From NCBI GenBank assembly GCA_012516075.1, contig JAAYXE010000086.1, positions 1 through 36,361 on the forward strand: 36,361 nt of DNA, read 5' to 3'. Within the stretch, counting starts at the first letter, position 1; each line of letters begins with the position of its first letter. Made by a program: the position numbers and the translations under genes. Source of the DNA: Chloroflexota bacterium (GTDB lineage Bacteria > Chloroflexota > Anaerolineae > Anaerolineales > UBA4823). The notes beneath the pieces were generated by a model. That model had not been told where the DNA came from. It ran no database searches and was given only the letters and a program-made list of their open reading frames with translations. Of this stretch, positions 15,652-24,299 are shown piece after piece.

Positions 15652-16797
15652 ATGAAAGTATCCGTCTTGCAAGAGAACCTTGCTCACGGTCTGAGCATCG
15701 TATCGCGCGCAGTGTCACCCAGAAGCACTCTTCCTGTACTGTCGAATGTTTTAGTCGCTACGGATGAGGGACGCCTCCGGCTTTCGGCCACCAATCTGGA
15801 GCTGGGGATCACCTGCTGGATTGGCGCGAAAGTGGAGGAGGAAGGATCGACCACTGTCCCGGCGCGAACGTTTACAGACCTGGTCAGCACGCTCTATGAC
15901 AAGCAGGTGGATATTTCTCTGAATGTTCGCACCCAGACCCTCAATATACGCTGCGGCGCTTCCAATACCGACATCAAGTGCATCGACGCTCAGGAATTCC
16001 CACCGATGCCGGTGGCGGATATCAAGCAGAGCGTTCAGATCAATGTGGCCGACCTCAAGGAAATGATCCAGCAGGTGGTGTTTGCTGCATCCAACGATGA
16101 GGCGCGCCCCATTCTGACAGGCGTGCTGGTATCCGTGGACGGAACCGGCATCACCATGGCCGCTGCAGACGGTTTCCGCCTGTCGGTGCGCAAAGCCCAG
16201 CTCTCTTCGCCAGCTCCCAAACCGGTCAATGCTGTGATACCCGCGCGCGCCCTGAGTGAACTGGCACGCATCGCCGGAGACGGCGATCAGGTGGTCCACA
16301 TGATCCTGCCGCCAGGCCGCGGGCAGGTCATCTTCCGCATGCGCGATGTTGAACTGGTCTCGCAGTTAATTGAAGGCACCTTCCCTCCCTATGAACAGAT
16401 TATCCCCCGCCGCTGCGAAACTCGCGCGGTGATCTCCACCAGTGCTTTCCTGAAAGCCTGCCGCCAGGCCGAGATCTTCGCCCGCGAGGGGTCGCATATC
16501 GCCCGCATCAATATTAAGCCCGGCGGTGAGCTGCAGCCCGGCGTCGTGGAGATTTCCGGTCAGTCTGAGGAAACCGGGTACAACCAGAACGTGGTCGAGG
16601 CCAACATCGAAGGTGACCCGCTGCTGATCGCTTTCAACGTGCGCTTTTTGCGAGAAGTACTCGATGTGATTAAGACACCGAACGTCGCACTGGAGACCAC
16701 AACTGAAACAAGCCCGGGTGTTGTTCGCCCCATTGGCGGTCCCTCTACGGATAATGAATTTCTGCATGTAATTATGCCCATGCACCTGGGAAGCTAA
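15652..16797 (+). CDS. dnaN: DNA polymerase III beta subunit (sliding clamp)
   Basis: The ring-shaped clamp that tethers the replicative polymerase and other DNA enzymes to DNA; it acts as a homodimer of three-domain subunits. At 381 residues it has the normal length. Family hallmarks include the N-terminal MKVSVLQENLAHGLSIVSRAV, the RSTLPVLSNV segment, DGFRLSVR in domain two, LIEGTFPPYEQIIP in the linker and the C-terminal MPMHLGS (the usual MP(M/V)R-type tail). dnaA and recF are not adjacent, so this is not the classical oriC-type dnaA-dnaN cluster. It has its own promoter. Confidence 0.97.
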   Translation: MKVSVLQENLAHGLSIVSRAVSPRSTLPVLSNVLVATDEGRLRLSATNLELGITCWIGAKVEEEGSTTVPARTFTDLVSTLYDKQVDISLNVRTQTLNIRCGASNTDIKCIDAQEFPPMPVADIKQSVQINVADLKEMIQQVVFAASNDEARPILTGVLVSVDGTGITMAAADGFRLSVRKAQLSSPAPKPVNAVIPARALSELARIAGDGDQVVHMILPPGRGQVIFRMRDVELVSQLIEGTFPPYEQIIPRRCETRAVISTSAFLKACRQAEIFAREGSHIARINIKPGGELQPGVVEISGQSEETGYNQNVVEANIEGDPLLIAFNVRFLREVLDVIKTPNVALETTTETSPGVVRPIGGPSTDNEFLHVIMPMHLGS

Positions 16798-16906
16798 AAT
16801 TCGGCCTCATCCTGTCAGAGAGGTTAAGGGCGATCTAAAGCAAAAACCTTCAGCATTTGCGATGATTAAAAGTTCATCTGGCTATAGGTTCAGATTATCT
16901 TTTGCG

Positions 16907-16944
16907 GTGGAGTGTGCGAGCCAGTAAAAGCTCAATCACTCCAC
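16907..16944 (+). other. Hairpin between dnaN and the PPDK_N-like gene
   Basis: GTGGAGTG (16907-16914) pairs with CACTCCAC (16937-16944), and an inner GAGC/GCTC (16918-16921, 16930-16933) extends the stem around an eight-base loop. TCTCGTTT follows, a poor U-tract. It sits about 20 bp before the next ATG, which has no clear ribosome site. It may be a weak terminator or a translation-control element. The rest of this 166-bp gap shows nothing else convincing. Confidence 0.45.
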
Positions 16945-16963
16945 TCTCGTTTCAGACGATGCC

Positions 16964-19321
16964 ATGACCCTGCCTCCTGCCTCATCCGACCGCACGCTCC
17001 ATATTTACCTGTCGCTGGCGCAGTATCCCATCCTGAGCACGCAGATCCGGGCCAGAATGCGGCGGGAGCTATACCGCCGCGGGGTGATCACCCCGCAGGC
17101 GCTGGAAGCAGAAGTGCGCGAGAAGGCGATCCGCTCACAGGCGCTCGAAGGTCTGCACGATCCCTTTGCCGAAGAGCCGGCCGATATCTGGGAACTGCGC
17201 CTGTCGCGCGTGCGCGATCACATGACCGACTTCTATTTCGCTTACAACCTGCCCTACGATCTGTTTGAGCGTATTGTGCGAGAGACCCTGACGGAGCGCG
17301 GCGCGGTAGTGGATGATGTGGTCGTTTCCTTCAACCCTGAGCTGGCGCCGCAAAATATGCTCTTTGAGCAGGCTTTTGCAATCGAAAGAATGCCGCCCGA
17401 AGAACGCAAGCAGCACGAGGCCCGGCTGCAGGAGATCATTGTCGTTCTCATCCGCACCATGATCAGCGACCAGTTAGGCTACTTAAATATCGCCAAAGAC
17501 TGGTTCACGATCTCCGACCTCTCAAACATACGCAACCGCAAAATCGGCCAGGGGAAAATAGGCGGTAAGGCAGCCGGAATGCTGCTGGCGGCGCGCATCC
17601 TGGTTGAAGCCGGTGACGACGAGCTGCGGTCCACCCTGCAAATCCCCGAATCTTATTTCATTGGTGCCGATCTGATGTATTCTTTCATGGCGCTCAACGG
17701 GCTGATGCACTGGGGCGATCAAAAATATAAGCTCGAAGATCAGATGCGCGCCGATTACCCCAAAATTCGGGAAGAATTTCTGCGCAGCGAATTTCCGCCG
17801 GATATCCTGGAGAGGCTGCGCAGCCTGTTGGATGAGGTCGGGCGCAAGCCGCTAATCGTGCGTTCCTCCAGCCTGCTGGAAGACAACTTTGGCACCTCGT
17901 TTGCGGGGAAATATGAAAGCCATTTCTGCCCGAATCAGGGTTCTGATGAGGAAAACCTGCGCGCGCTGACCCGCGCCATCGCCAGCATATATGCCAGCAG
18001 CCTGAACCCAGACGCCCTGCTGTACCGCCGTGCTCGCGGGCTGCAGGATTATGACGAGCGCATGGCCATTCTGATCCAGGTTGTTCAGGGTGAACAGGTC
18101 GGCAGTTACTACTTCCCGCAGGCAGCCGGTGTGGCTTTCAGTAGCAATTTTTACCGCTGGTCTCCACAGATCCGCCGCGAAGATGGGTTTGTGCGTCTGG
18201 TATGGGGGTTGGGAACCCGGGCGGTAGAGCGTGTTGGAAATGATTACGCCCGTCTGGTGGCACTCAGCCATCCCCCCCTGCACCCCGAATCTTCCCCCAA
18301 AGAAATTCGCCGCTATTCCCAGAAATATATCGACCTGATTGACCTGGATGCGAATGAGGTCAAAACCCTTCCCATTCACGAAGTCCTGGACCGGCATTAC
18401 CCACTGCTGCGCGATATTGCCCAGATCGATCAGGGCGGCTACCTGATGCCAATCCGTTCGATGAGACTGGAGGGCGATATCGACCAGCTTGTGCTGACAT
18501 TCGACGGGCTGCTGAGCAGGACGCCCTTCGCCAGGCGTATGAAGCGGATGCTGAAAATTCTCGAAAAACACTACCGCTCGCCAGTCGATACTGAGTTCAC
18601 CGTAGAGGTGATCGACCCCTTATCGCTGAATCCCGAAATAAAGATCACGCTGCTGCAGTGCCGGCCGCAGAGCCAGTTGAAAGAGAACGATGTTCGTCTG
18701 CCCGAAAAGCTCTCTGCAAAAGATGTAATCTTCAGCACCCGGCGCATGGCTCCCCGTGGAGTTATCCGTGGGGTGCGCTATGTTGTTTTCGTGGTGCCCG
18801 AGGGATATTTTTCGCTGCCTACGCCTAATGCACGCGCAAATCTGGCGCGCTCTATCGGGCTGCTCGACCAGGCGCTGGAAGGAGAGAATTTCATCTGTGT
18901 TGGACCCGGCCGCTGGGGGACATCCAATCCTGACCTGGGTGTGAAAATCAGCTACGCCGATATCTACCACACGCGCGCACTGGTCGAGCTGGCCGGACGC
19001 GGGATTGGCACCGCGCCGGAAGCATCATTCGGCACCCATTTTTTCCAGGATCTGATCGAGTCCAACATATTCCCACTGGCCGTTTACCTGGACGATCCCG
19101 ATTCAGAATTCAATCACGCATTCTTCTACAACACCCCAAACGTATTGAGTGAGTTTTTACCCCAGGGGAAAGAACTGGAAAACTGTCTGCGGTTGATCCG
19201 AGTATCCGATTACCGGCCCGGGTACCAGCTTGACCTCATCATGGATGCCGAGCAGGGGAAGTCTGTTGCCTTCCTGAGCCCAGAACAACCCCGGCCATTA
19301 TCACTGGAAGAGGATGAATGA
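16964..19321 (+). CDS. PEP/pyruvate-binding (PPDK_N-type ATP-grasp) protein without a phosphohistidine swivel domain
   Basis: A 785-residue cytoplasmic protein. Residues 1-190 are a charged helical region I do not recognise. From about 195 to 610 there is an ATP-grasp domain of the pyruvate phosphate dikinase/PEP synthase N-terminal type: GKIGGKAAGM around Lys202, LIVRSSSLLEDNFGTSFAGKY starting near Arg300 (given in part), and LLQCRPQSQ closing the domain. No T-G-G-x-x-S-H swivel motif and no PEP/pyruvate barrel follow, so it cannot run the complete PPDK cycle. The C-terminal 180 residues carry VGPGRWGTSNPDLG and FGTHFFQDL, conserved in a class of PPDK_N-containing proteins as I recall them. 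It may phosphorylate an unknown partner. Its stop overlaps the next start (ATGA), coupling it to the deoxynucleoside kinase. Confidence 0.82.
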   Translation: MTLPPASSDRTLHIYLSLAQYPILSTQIRARMRRELYRRGVITPQALEAEVREKAIRSQALEGLHDPFAEEPADIWELRLSRVRDHMTDFYFAYNLPYDLFERIVRETLTERGAVVDDVVVSFNPELAPQNMLFEQAFAIERMPPEERKQHEARLQEIIVVLIRTMISDQLGYLNIAKDWFTISDLSNIRNRKIGQGKIGGKAAGMLLAARILVEAGDDELRSTLQIPESYFIGADLMYSFMALNGLMHWGDQKYKLEDQMRADYPKIREEFLRSEFPPDILERLRSLLDEVGRKPLIVRSSSLLEDNFGTSFAGKYESHFCPNQGSDEENLRALTRAIASIYASSLNPDALLYRRARGLQDYDERMAILIQVVQGEQVGSYYFPQAAGVAFSSNFYRWSPQIRREDGFVRLVWGLGTRAVERVGNDYARLVALSHPPLHPESSPKEIRRYSQKYIDLIDLDANEVKTLPIHEVLDRHYPLLRDIAQIDQGGYLMPIRSMRLEGDIDQLVLTFDGLLSRTPFARRMKRMLKILEKHYRSPVDTEFTVEVIDPLSLNPEIKITLLQCRPQSQLKENDVRLPEKLSAKDVIFSTRRMAPRGVIRGVRYVVFVVPEGYFSLPTPNARANLARSIGLLDQALEGENFICVGPGRWGTSNPDLGVKISYADIYHTRALVELAGRGIGTAPEASFGTHFFQDLIESNIFPLAVYLDDPDSEFNHAFFYNTPNVLSEFLPQGKELENCLRLIRVSDYRPGYQLDLIMDAEQGKSVAFLSPEQPRPLSLEEDE

Positions 19322-19968
19322 AAAAATTTGTCGCCGTCGCTGGAAATATTGGAGTCGGTAAATCGACCCTGGTTGAACTGTTGTGCAAACGCCTGGGATG
19401 GGAGCCTTTTTACGAGCCAGTGGTGGAAAACCCCTACTTGAGCGATTTTTACAGGGATATGAAAACCTGGGCTTTCCATTCCCAGATTTTCTTTCTCACC
19501 CACCGCCTGCGCATCCACCGCAAACTTCTGGATCACCCCACCTCGGCCATACAGGACCGCAGCGTTTATGAGGACGCAGAAGTTTTCGCCTGCAACCTTT
19601 ACCGCCAGGGCCAGATTGATGAACGCGATTACCGTGCTTATCGTGAGCTTTACGAAACCCTGGCATCTCTGCTGCCTCCTCCCGACCTGGTCGTTTACCT
19701 GCAGGCGCCGGTCTCACTGCTGCTGCAGCGCATCCAGCAGCGCGGCCGGGACTACGAAAAGCGCATCAGCCCTGACTACCTGGCCCAGCTCAATGAACTG
19801 TATGATGCCTGGATCGAGCAGTTCAGCCTGTGCCCGGTCTTAACCCTTCCGGCTGCAGAGCTGGATTACGTCAAAAACGCCAGTCACCTGGACCTCGTCG
19901 CTGAAAAGGTCCAGGAAAAACTGATGGGGAAAGAGTTCGTCCGCCTGAACAAGCAGGGAGATTATTGA
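19318..19968 (+). CDS. Deoxynucleoside kinase (dNK/dGK-dCK family)
   Basis: Phosphorylates deoxyribonucleosides at the 5' position with ATP, salvaging them for dNTP synthesis. At 216 residues it has the typical bacterial length. The P-loop is GNIGVGKST with Lys15; Glu33 in YEP is the usual general base region; the DRS motif is Asp80-Arg81-Ser82 followed by VYED; the lid segment is RGRDYEKRI. Substrate specificity (dA/dG versus dC) cannot be read with confidence. The ATG overlaps the previous stop by four bases, so it is translationally coupled to the PPDK_N-like gene. Only 14 bp separate its stop from that of the convergent downstream gene. Confidence 0.92.
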   Translation: MKKFVAVAGNIGVGKSTLVELLCKRLGWEPFYEPVVENPYLSDFYRDMKTWAFHSQIFFLTHRLRIHRKLLDHPTSAIQDRSVYEDAEVFACNLYRQGQIDERDYRAYRELYETLASLLPPPDLVVYLQAPVSLLLQRIQQRGRDYEKRISPDYLAQLNELYDAWIEQFSLCPVLTLPAAELDYVKNASHLDLVAEKVQEKLMGKEFVRLNKQGDY

Positions 19969-19982
19969 TCTTTGGCGGGTAT

Positions 19983-21191
19983 TTAAGAGGTTGAGGGGGA
20001 TAGGCTCCTGCCGCAGTACTGACAGAAGCTGGCATCGGCTGCGCTCAAGCGGCCGCAGTTTGGACACTGCTGCGCATCTGCCGCAGTCCGGTCCTCCGCG
20101 GGGGAACCGCCGCCAGCAGTTAACTCAGCCAGCGCATCGACATCGTCGGGTAAAACGAGTTCAGGAGCAGGAAGCTCTTTGACTCTGCGCCGTCCCAATC
20201 GAGGCCGCGGCAGTTTGATCTTTCCGGACAGGGTGCGCGACAGGTTTTTTCCCCGTTCGAACGCCTGTCCATACAGCTCGCGAATCTGCTGCCGCGAAAG
20301 GTGGCGCCCGGTCAGATACCACTGCAGCACCACATGGCCCACCACATAGGTGCCGGCATATGCCACAGCTACCTTGGGGATAATGCCCGCCGCCGGAATC
20401 AGGCCCACCAGGCTGCGGGCGATCTGACGCCAGATAAAACCACTCCCCAGTACGCTGCCGAATTCCGATACATAATCCTGCCACTGCGTCGAGTATCCCA
20501 GCGCCAGGCCCAGCCGGAATACCAGGAAGGCCTGCGCCTTGGTCAGGACTACGATATCGGCCACATTCAGCGGGGCATTGAACACCGGCACGATCTCAGC
20601 CAGCCCGGTGCTCAAGGAGTAGGCAGCATTTGAAAAACTGGTCTCGTTGATCAGTTGATGAGCAACCGCTACACGGAACAGGGGGAAATGGCGCGCCAGA
20701 GAGATCAGTTGATCAGGAAGCAGGTCGATTACCGCCGGAACAAACTCCGCAAGCAGGAAGGCCGTGCTCTCGACCGGGCCGTATACCACACGGTTCTGGC
20801 CCCACTCAACCCAGGGGCCAGCCTGCCGCGCTTCTGTCCCAGTCATCTGGTTAACAACAACCAGGACCTTTTTGCCTCCCTGCACCAGAATACGTGTCAG
20901 ATTCTGCTCCTGGCTGAAATCACCGGCCTGTGGGTCGACCAGCAAAATCACCAGATCGGCATCCGCAGCAGGCTGTGAGTTGGCAACATCGCTCACCACC
21001 AGCGGCGTGATCGTCTCCATACCGCTGCGGGAAGGATCCTGACGGAGCTGGCTTGCCAGAACTGCGCGTGCAGCGGCATCCTCGCTGATAACGGCAAGCT
21101 TCACTACCTGCTGAGCTTCTTCCCGAATGGGACGCAGATCCACTTCTTTAATATTGTTCCAGATATTGGCTATGCTTGTAATTCCGGCCAT
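19983..21191 (-). CDS. DUF697 protein with degenerate GTPase-like domain and C-terminal zinc ribbon
   Basis: A 402-residue protein with three parts. Residues about 28-160 look like a small-GTPase fold: strand KLAVISED, then ADLVILLVDPQ and KVLVVVNQMTGT at the usual places of the switch/G3 and G4 strands. However, no GxxxxGK[ST] P-loop follows the first strand and G4 is NQMT, not NKxD, so GTP binding is doubtful. Residues about 190-320 match DUF697 (EIVPVFNAPLNVADIVVLTKAQ), which probably inserts into or lies on the membrane. The C-terminus has a zinc ribbon, CPNC...CQYC. The ATG at 21191 is chosen because AGGAGC precedes it; an upstream in-frame start at 21296 would span the promoter. Confidence 0.82.
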   Translation of the reverse strand: MAGITSIANIWNNIKEVDLRPIREEAQQVVKLAVISEDAAARAVLASQLRQDPSRSGMETITPLVVSDVANSQPAADADLVILLVDPQAGDFSQEQNLTRILVQGGKKVLVVVNQMTGTEARQAGPWVEWGQNRVVYGPVESTAFLLAEFVPAVIDLLPDQLISLARHFPLFRVAVAHQLINETSFSNAAYSLSTGLAEIVPVFNAPLNVADIVVLTKAQAFLVFRLGLALGYSTQWQDYVSEFGSVLGSGFIWRQIARSLVGLIPAAGIIPKVAVAYAGTYVVGHVVLQWYLTGRHLSRQQIRELYGQAFERGKNLSRTLSGKIKLPRPRLGRRRVKELPAPELVLPDDVDALAELTAGGGSPAEDRTAADAQQCPNCGRLSAADASFCQYCGRSLSPSTS

Positions 21192-21229
21192 CCTGCTCCT
21201 TTTCTCACCGGCCCACCCGGTATCTGCCA

Positions 21230-21258
21230 AGTATACATTAGAAAAAACAGCCTGCCAT
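21230..21258 (-). promoter_or_regulatory. Promoter for the DUF697/zinc-ribbon gene
   Basis: On the minus strand ATGGCA (21253-21258), a 17-bp spacer and TATACT (21230-21235, preceded by TG) form a plausible promoter about 40 bp before the ATG. The dnaN promoter has the same TGTATACT -10. Confidence 0.5.
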
Positions 21259-21378
21259 GAGAAAACCACCCCGAAAACGGAACGTTTAGCGATCAATATT
21301 CGTCTGATAATTAAGGCTCAATATGGGGGAGGGCTTGATTCCATTTAAGGGAGTGCAAAAAAATAAAAGGAGAACCAT

Positions 21379-23715
21379 ATGGATAAGACTGCAAACAGGT
21401 CTCACACGATCCAATGGAAAGCCATATTGCTGCTTGCTGTAATTGCGCTGCTGGCATACCCGTTCGCAGCAGTTCAGGCCAGCGGCACAGCACAGGGGGC
21501 CGGACCGGCAGCCTTTTTGTGGAAAACGCAGCGCGTGGATACGCCTCAGCTTTTTCACCAGATGTCAGACCGCAGCCTGCGGTATGACAGCGATAACCGG
21601 CCCCACTTCGCTTACGGCGGCGACCATCTGTATTACACCCGGATGGATTCAAACGGGAACCTGATACAAACCCTGGTGGACGGCAGTTTTGGCGTGGGCC
21701 TGTATGCTTCCCTGGCACTGGATGACAATAACCGGGCACACATCGCTTACTACGATGTGATCAACCGCTCGTTGAAATATGCGTACTTCAACGGAAGCAG
21801 CTGGTCAATCCAGACCGTCGACAGCCCCTCTTTAAACCTGACAGCACAGACCGCCGGGGATCTTGAAGAATTCTCTGTGGCCGACGGGCAGCCTCTGGTC
21901 GAGTCGCTGGGTGAGATCGAGCTCGAGAGAGCCTGGGAAGCACCGACGCTTTCCTTCATCCCCGAATTCACCATGGCGGCTGAAGCGGCGCTAACAGCGA
22001 GTTCCGGAGGTGTGGGGCTGTACGCATCCATTGACGTCGATGACAATGACCGTCCGCACATCAGTTACTACGACGAAATCAACGGTGACCTGAAATACGC
22101 TCGCTGGACCGGCAGCAGTTGGGAAATTACGCGGGTAGACAGCAAAGGGGATGTAGGCGCATTTACATCTCTGGCGCTGGACCGCAACGACCGGCCCAAC
22201 ATCGCCTACCTGGACGAGAGCAATGACACCTTAAAGTTCGCCAGCTATAACGGGCGCAGCTGGAGCGTTGTTACCGTGGATGACGACAGCATGGTAGGTG
22301 CGTACGCCTCCGTGGCCCTGGATAACAACAACCGGGCACACATCAGCTACTTCGATTTTGGTGACAATGTGCTCAAGTACGCCCGTGAAACAAGCAGCGG
22401 CTGGGATATCGATGTTGTGGACAACGGTGAAAATGTGGGCGGGTACACTTCGATCGCCGTGGGTTCAAACGGTAGAGCCCAGATCAGCTACTACGACTTC
22501 CGCAATGGGCGCCTGAAATATGCAGCCCAGGAGAGTGACGGCGATTGGGATACCTCCTCGATTTCTGATACCGGCTCCGCTGGGCGCTTCACCTCCATCG
22601 CCCTGGTGGGCAACAACCCGGGAATCGCATACTTCCATGCGGATACCGGCGAACTGCGCTATACCACTCGCTCGGGCCGCAGCTGGACCATCCGCTCGGT
22701 AGCCAAGTCGAACGACGTGGGCATGGCAACTTCGCTGGACCTGGATGCCAGCGGCGTGCCGCACATCAGTTACCTGGATGACACCGACGATGACCTGCGC
22801 TACGCCACCCTCAATGGGTCGTCCTGGCAGGTCGGTGAGCTCCCCGACAGCGGCCGGGTGGGCACCTATTCCTCCCTGAAAGTGGACAGCAGCGGCTTCC
22901 CCCAGATTGCTTATTACGATAACGGCAACGGCGACCTGAAGTATGCGGCCATGAACGCTTCGGGCTGGAATATTAAAACGGTGATGTCCAGCGGTGATGT
23001 TGGCTCGCTCGTCTCTCTTTACCTGGTCGGCGGCACGCTGGGTTACATGAGCTTTTATGACGCCTCGAACGGCGATTTGATGTTTGCCGACTCGAACAAC
23101 ATGTTCCAGGTACAGGTATACACCACCGGGAATGTAGGGCAGTATACTTCTATCGCTAACGACAGCAAAGGATGGACCTACATCAGTTTCTACGACGCAG
23201 GCAACCGTGATCTGAAACTGACACACTATGACCTGAGCACGAATCAGTGGATCACAGAGGTCGTCGACCACGTCAACGGTGGAGATGTCGGCCGCTACTC
23301 TTCGCTGAAGATCGACAGCAATGACGTGATCCATATTGCCTACTACGATGCCGCTAATGGAGACCTCAAGTATGCCCGCGGAACGCCGGGCAGCTGGTCG
23401 ATCCAGGTGGTCGATTCCGGCGGCAATGTGGGCATGACCCTGTCGCTGGATCTCGATGCCGACGGTCGGGCGCACATCGCTTACTACGATGCCACCAATG
23501 GAAACCTGCGCTACGCGCGCGACACGGGCAGCGGCTGGCTGCGCCAGACGGCTGACTCAGAAGGGAATGTGGGTATGTTCCCATCACTGGCTGTGGATGC
23601 CAGCGGGATCCCGCATATCAGCTACTACGATATGACCAACGGCGACCTGAAGTACGCGACTGCCGCCGGCACGGCGACAGATTATATCTACTTCCCCTTT
23701 ATCCACCGCCGCTAG
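21379..23715 (+). CDS. Secreted beta-propeller-like repeat protein (about 14 repeats)
   Basis: A 778-residue exported protein: basic N-terminus, hydrophobic segment at about 14-32, likely signal cleavage after VQASG. From residue about 55 the chain is built of roughly 47-residue units of the form VGxYxSLxxDxxxRPHISYYDxxNGDLKYA...SW. I count thirteen clear units plus a first divergent one. One insertion of about 60 acidic/hydrophobic residues (near 149-209) splits units two and three. The pattern suits four-stranded blades, so 14 would make two seven-bladed propellers. No enzyme motif is visible; ligand, matrix or polysaccharide binding is possible. The C-terminal IYFPFIHRR resembles tails of Anaerolineae surface proteins. 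AAAAGGAGA precedes the ATG. Confidence 0.82.
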   Translation: MDKTANRSHTIQWKAILLLAVIALLAYPFAAVQASGTAQGAGPAAFLWKTQRVDTPQLFHQMSDRSLRYDSDNRPHFAYGGDHLYYTRMDSNGNLIQTLVDGSFGVGLYASLALDDNNRAHIAYYDVINRSLKYAYFNGSSWSIQTVDSPSLNLTAQTAGDLEEFSVADGQPLVESLGEIELERAWEAPTLSFIPEFTMAAEAALTASSGGVGLYASIDVDDNDRPHISYYDEINGDLKYARWTGSSWEITRVDSKGDVGAFTSLALDRNDRPNIAYLDESNDTLKFASYNGRSWSVVTVDDDSMVGAYASVALDNNNRAHISYFDFGDNVLKYARETSSGWDIDVVDNGENVGGYTSIAVGSNGRAQISYYDFRNGRLKYAAQESDGDWDTSSISDTGSAGRFTSIALVGNNPGIAYFHADTGELRYTTRSGRSWTIRSVAKSNDVGMATSLDLDASGVPHISYLDDTDDDLRYATLNGSSWQVGELPDSGRVGTYSSLKVDSSGFPQIAYYDNGNGDLKYAAMNASGWNIKTVMSSGDVGSLVSLYLVGGTLGYMSFYDASNGDLMFADSNNMFQVQVYTTGNVGQYTSIANDSKGWTYISFYDAGNRDLKLTHYDLSTNQWITEVVDHVNGGDVGRYSSLKIDSNDVIHIAYYDAANGDLKYARGTPGSWSIQVVDSGGNVGMTLSLDLDADGRAHIAYYDATNGNLRYARDTGSGWLRQTADSEGNVGMFPSLAVDASGIPHISYYDMTNGDLKYATAAGTATDYIYFPFIHRR

Positions 23716-23757
23716 GCGCTGCGAGTACAATCGCCGCGTGAACCCCTGACACAGACG

Positions 23758-23790
23758 CCCCCGGATTCACATCCGGGGGTGATCTTTTTA
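23758..23790 (+). terminator. Intrinsic terminator after the repeat protein gene
   Basis: CCCCCGGAT (23758-23766) and ATCCGGGGG (23771-23779) form a 9-bp perfect stem with a TCAC loop, followed by TGATCTTTTTA. It lies between convergent genes and abuts the stop of the minus-strand gene. Confidence 0.8.
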
Positions 23791-24189
23791 TCCGCGCTCC
23801 ATGGGGCCAGCCCGCTGCCGGTCCGGATCTGTCAGGCGTGCAAAGATCCACGCGACCGTCATGGTGGGCAAAAACTGGGTGAAGGGGATAATCGATTCTG
23901 CCACGGTGACCCCGCGCAGCGGCTTCAACCCGAGATATCCGAGGATCACCCAGGAGAATGGTGCGCTGAGGAAATCCAGACTAAAATCCAGCAAGTCGAG
24001 CATGATAACCACGATCAGTGGTGTCGCCCGCAGGGCCGTGATCGGATCTGCATCCGGCGGGAGATGGATCCGGCGCACCCGCCAGACAATATACGCCATC
24101 AGAACCAGGGCCAGAACCAGGCTGATGCCCGCCAGTATCAACATGATTGTCACGATCTGCTGCAGATCTCCGAGAGGGTTACCATCCAT
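23788..24189 (-). CDS. Small membrane protein, unknown function
   Basis: A 133-residue protein with an N-terminal helix (about 12-35), a basic cytoplasmic stretch (VWRVRRIHLPPDADPI) and two more hydrophobic segments (about 57-90 and 100-118). It ends in a polar Arg/Asp-rich tail. No family is recognised. The ATG at 24189 follows AAAGGAAAA. The divergent YIP1-like gene starts 110 bp away, so the two may share a control region, and both are short membrane proteins. Confidence 0.7.
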   Translation of the reverse strand: MDGNPLGDLQQIVTIMLILAGISLVLALVLMAYIVWRVRRIHLPPDADPITALRATPLIVVIMLDLLDFSLDFLSAPFSWVILGYLGLKPLRGVTVAESIIPFTQFLPTMTVAWIFARLTDPDRQRAGPMERG

Positions 24190-24299
24190 GCGCTTTTCCT
24201 TTATAATTTTCTAATCTGAACCAGCCTGTCCTTCCCCCTGACACTGTGCTCACCTGGTTCGTTGTATTCAGCATCAAGGCTGTGATAAGGAGGGTCATC

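Noticed and set aside
15583..16963. A replication origin next to dnaN.
   Set aside because: No cluster of DnaA boxes (TTATCCACA-like) is seen on either side and dnaA is not adjacent.
21192..21296. N-terminal extension of the DUF697 protein from 21296.
   Set aside because: The extension overlaps the promoter and has no ribosome site; AGGAGC lies before the ATG at 21191.
22465..23475. A 336-residue minus-strand frame opposite the propeller-repeat protein.
   Set aside because: It has internal repetition only because the real gene is repetitive; no start signal and no recognisable domain.
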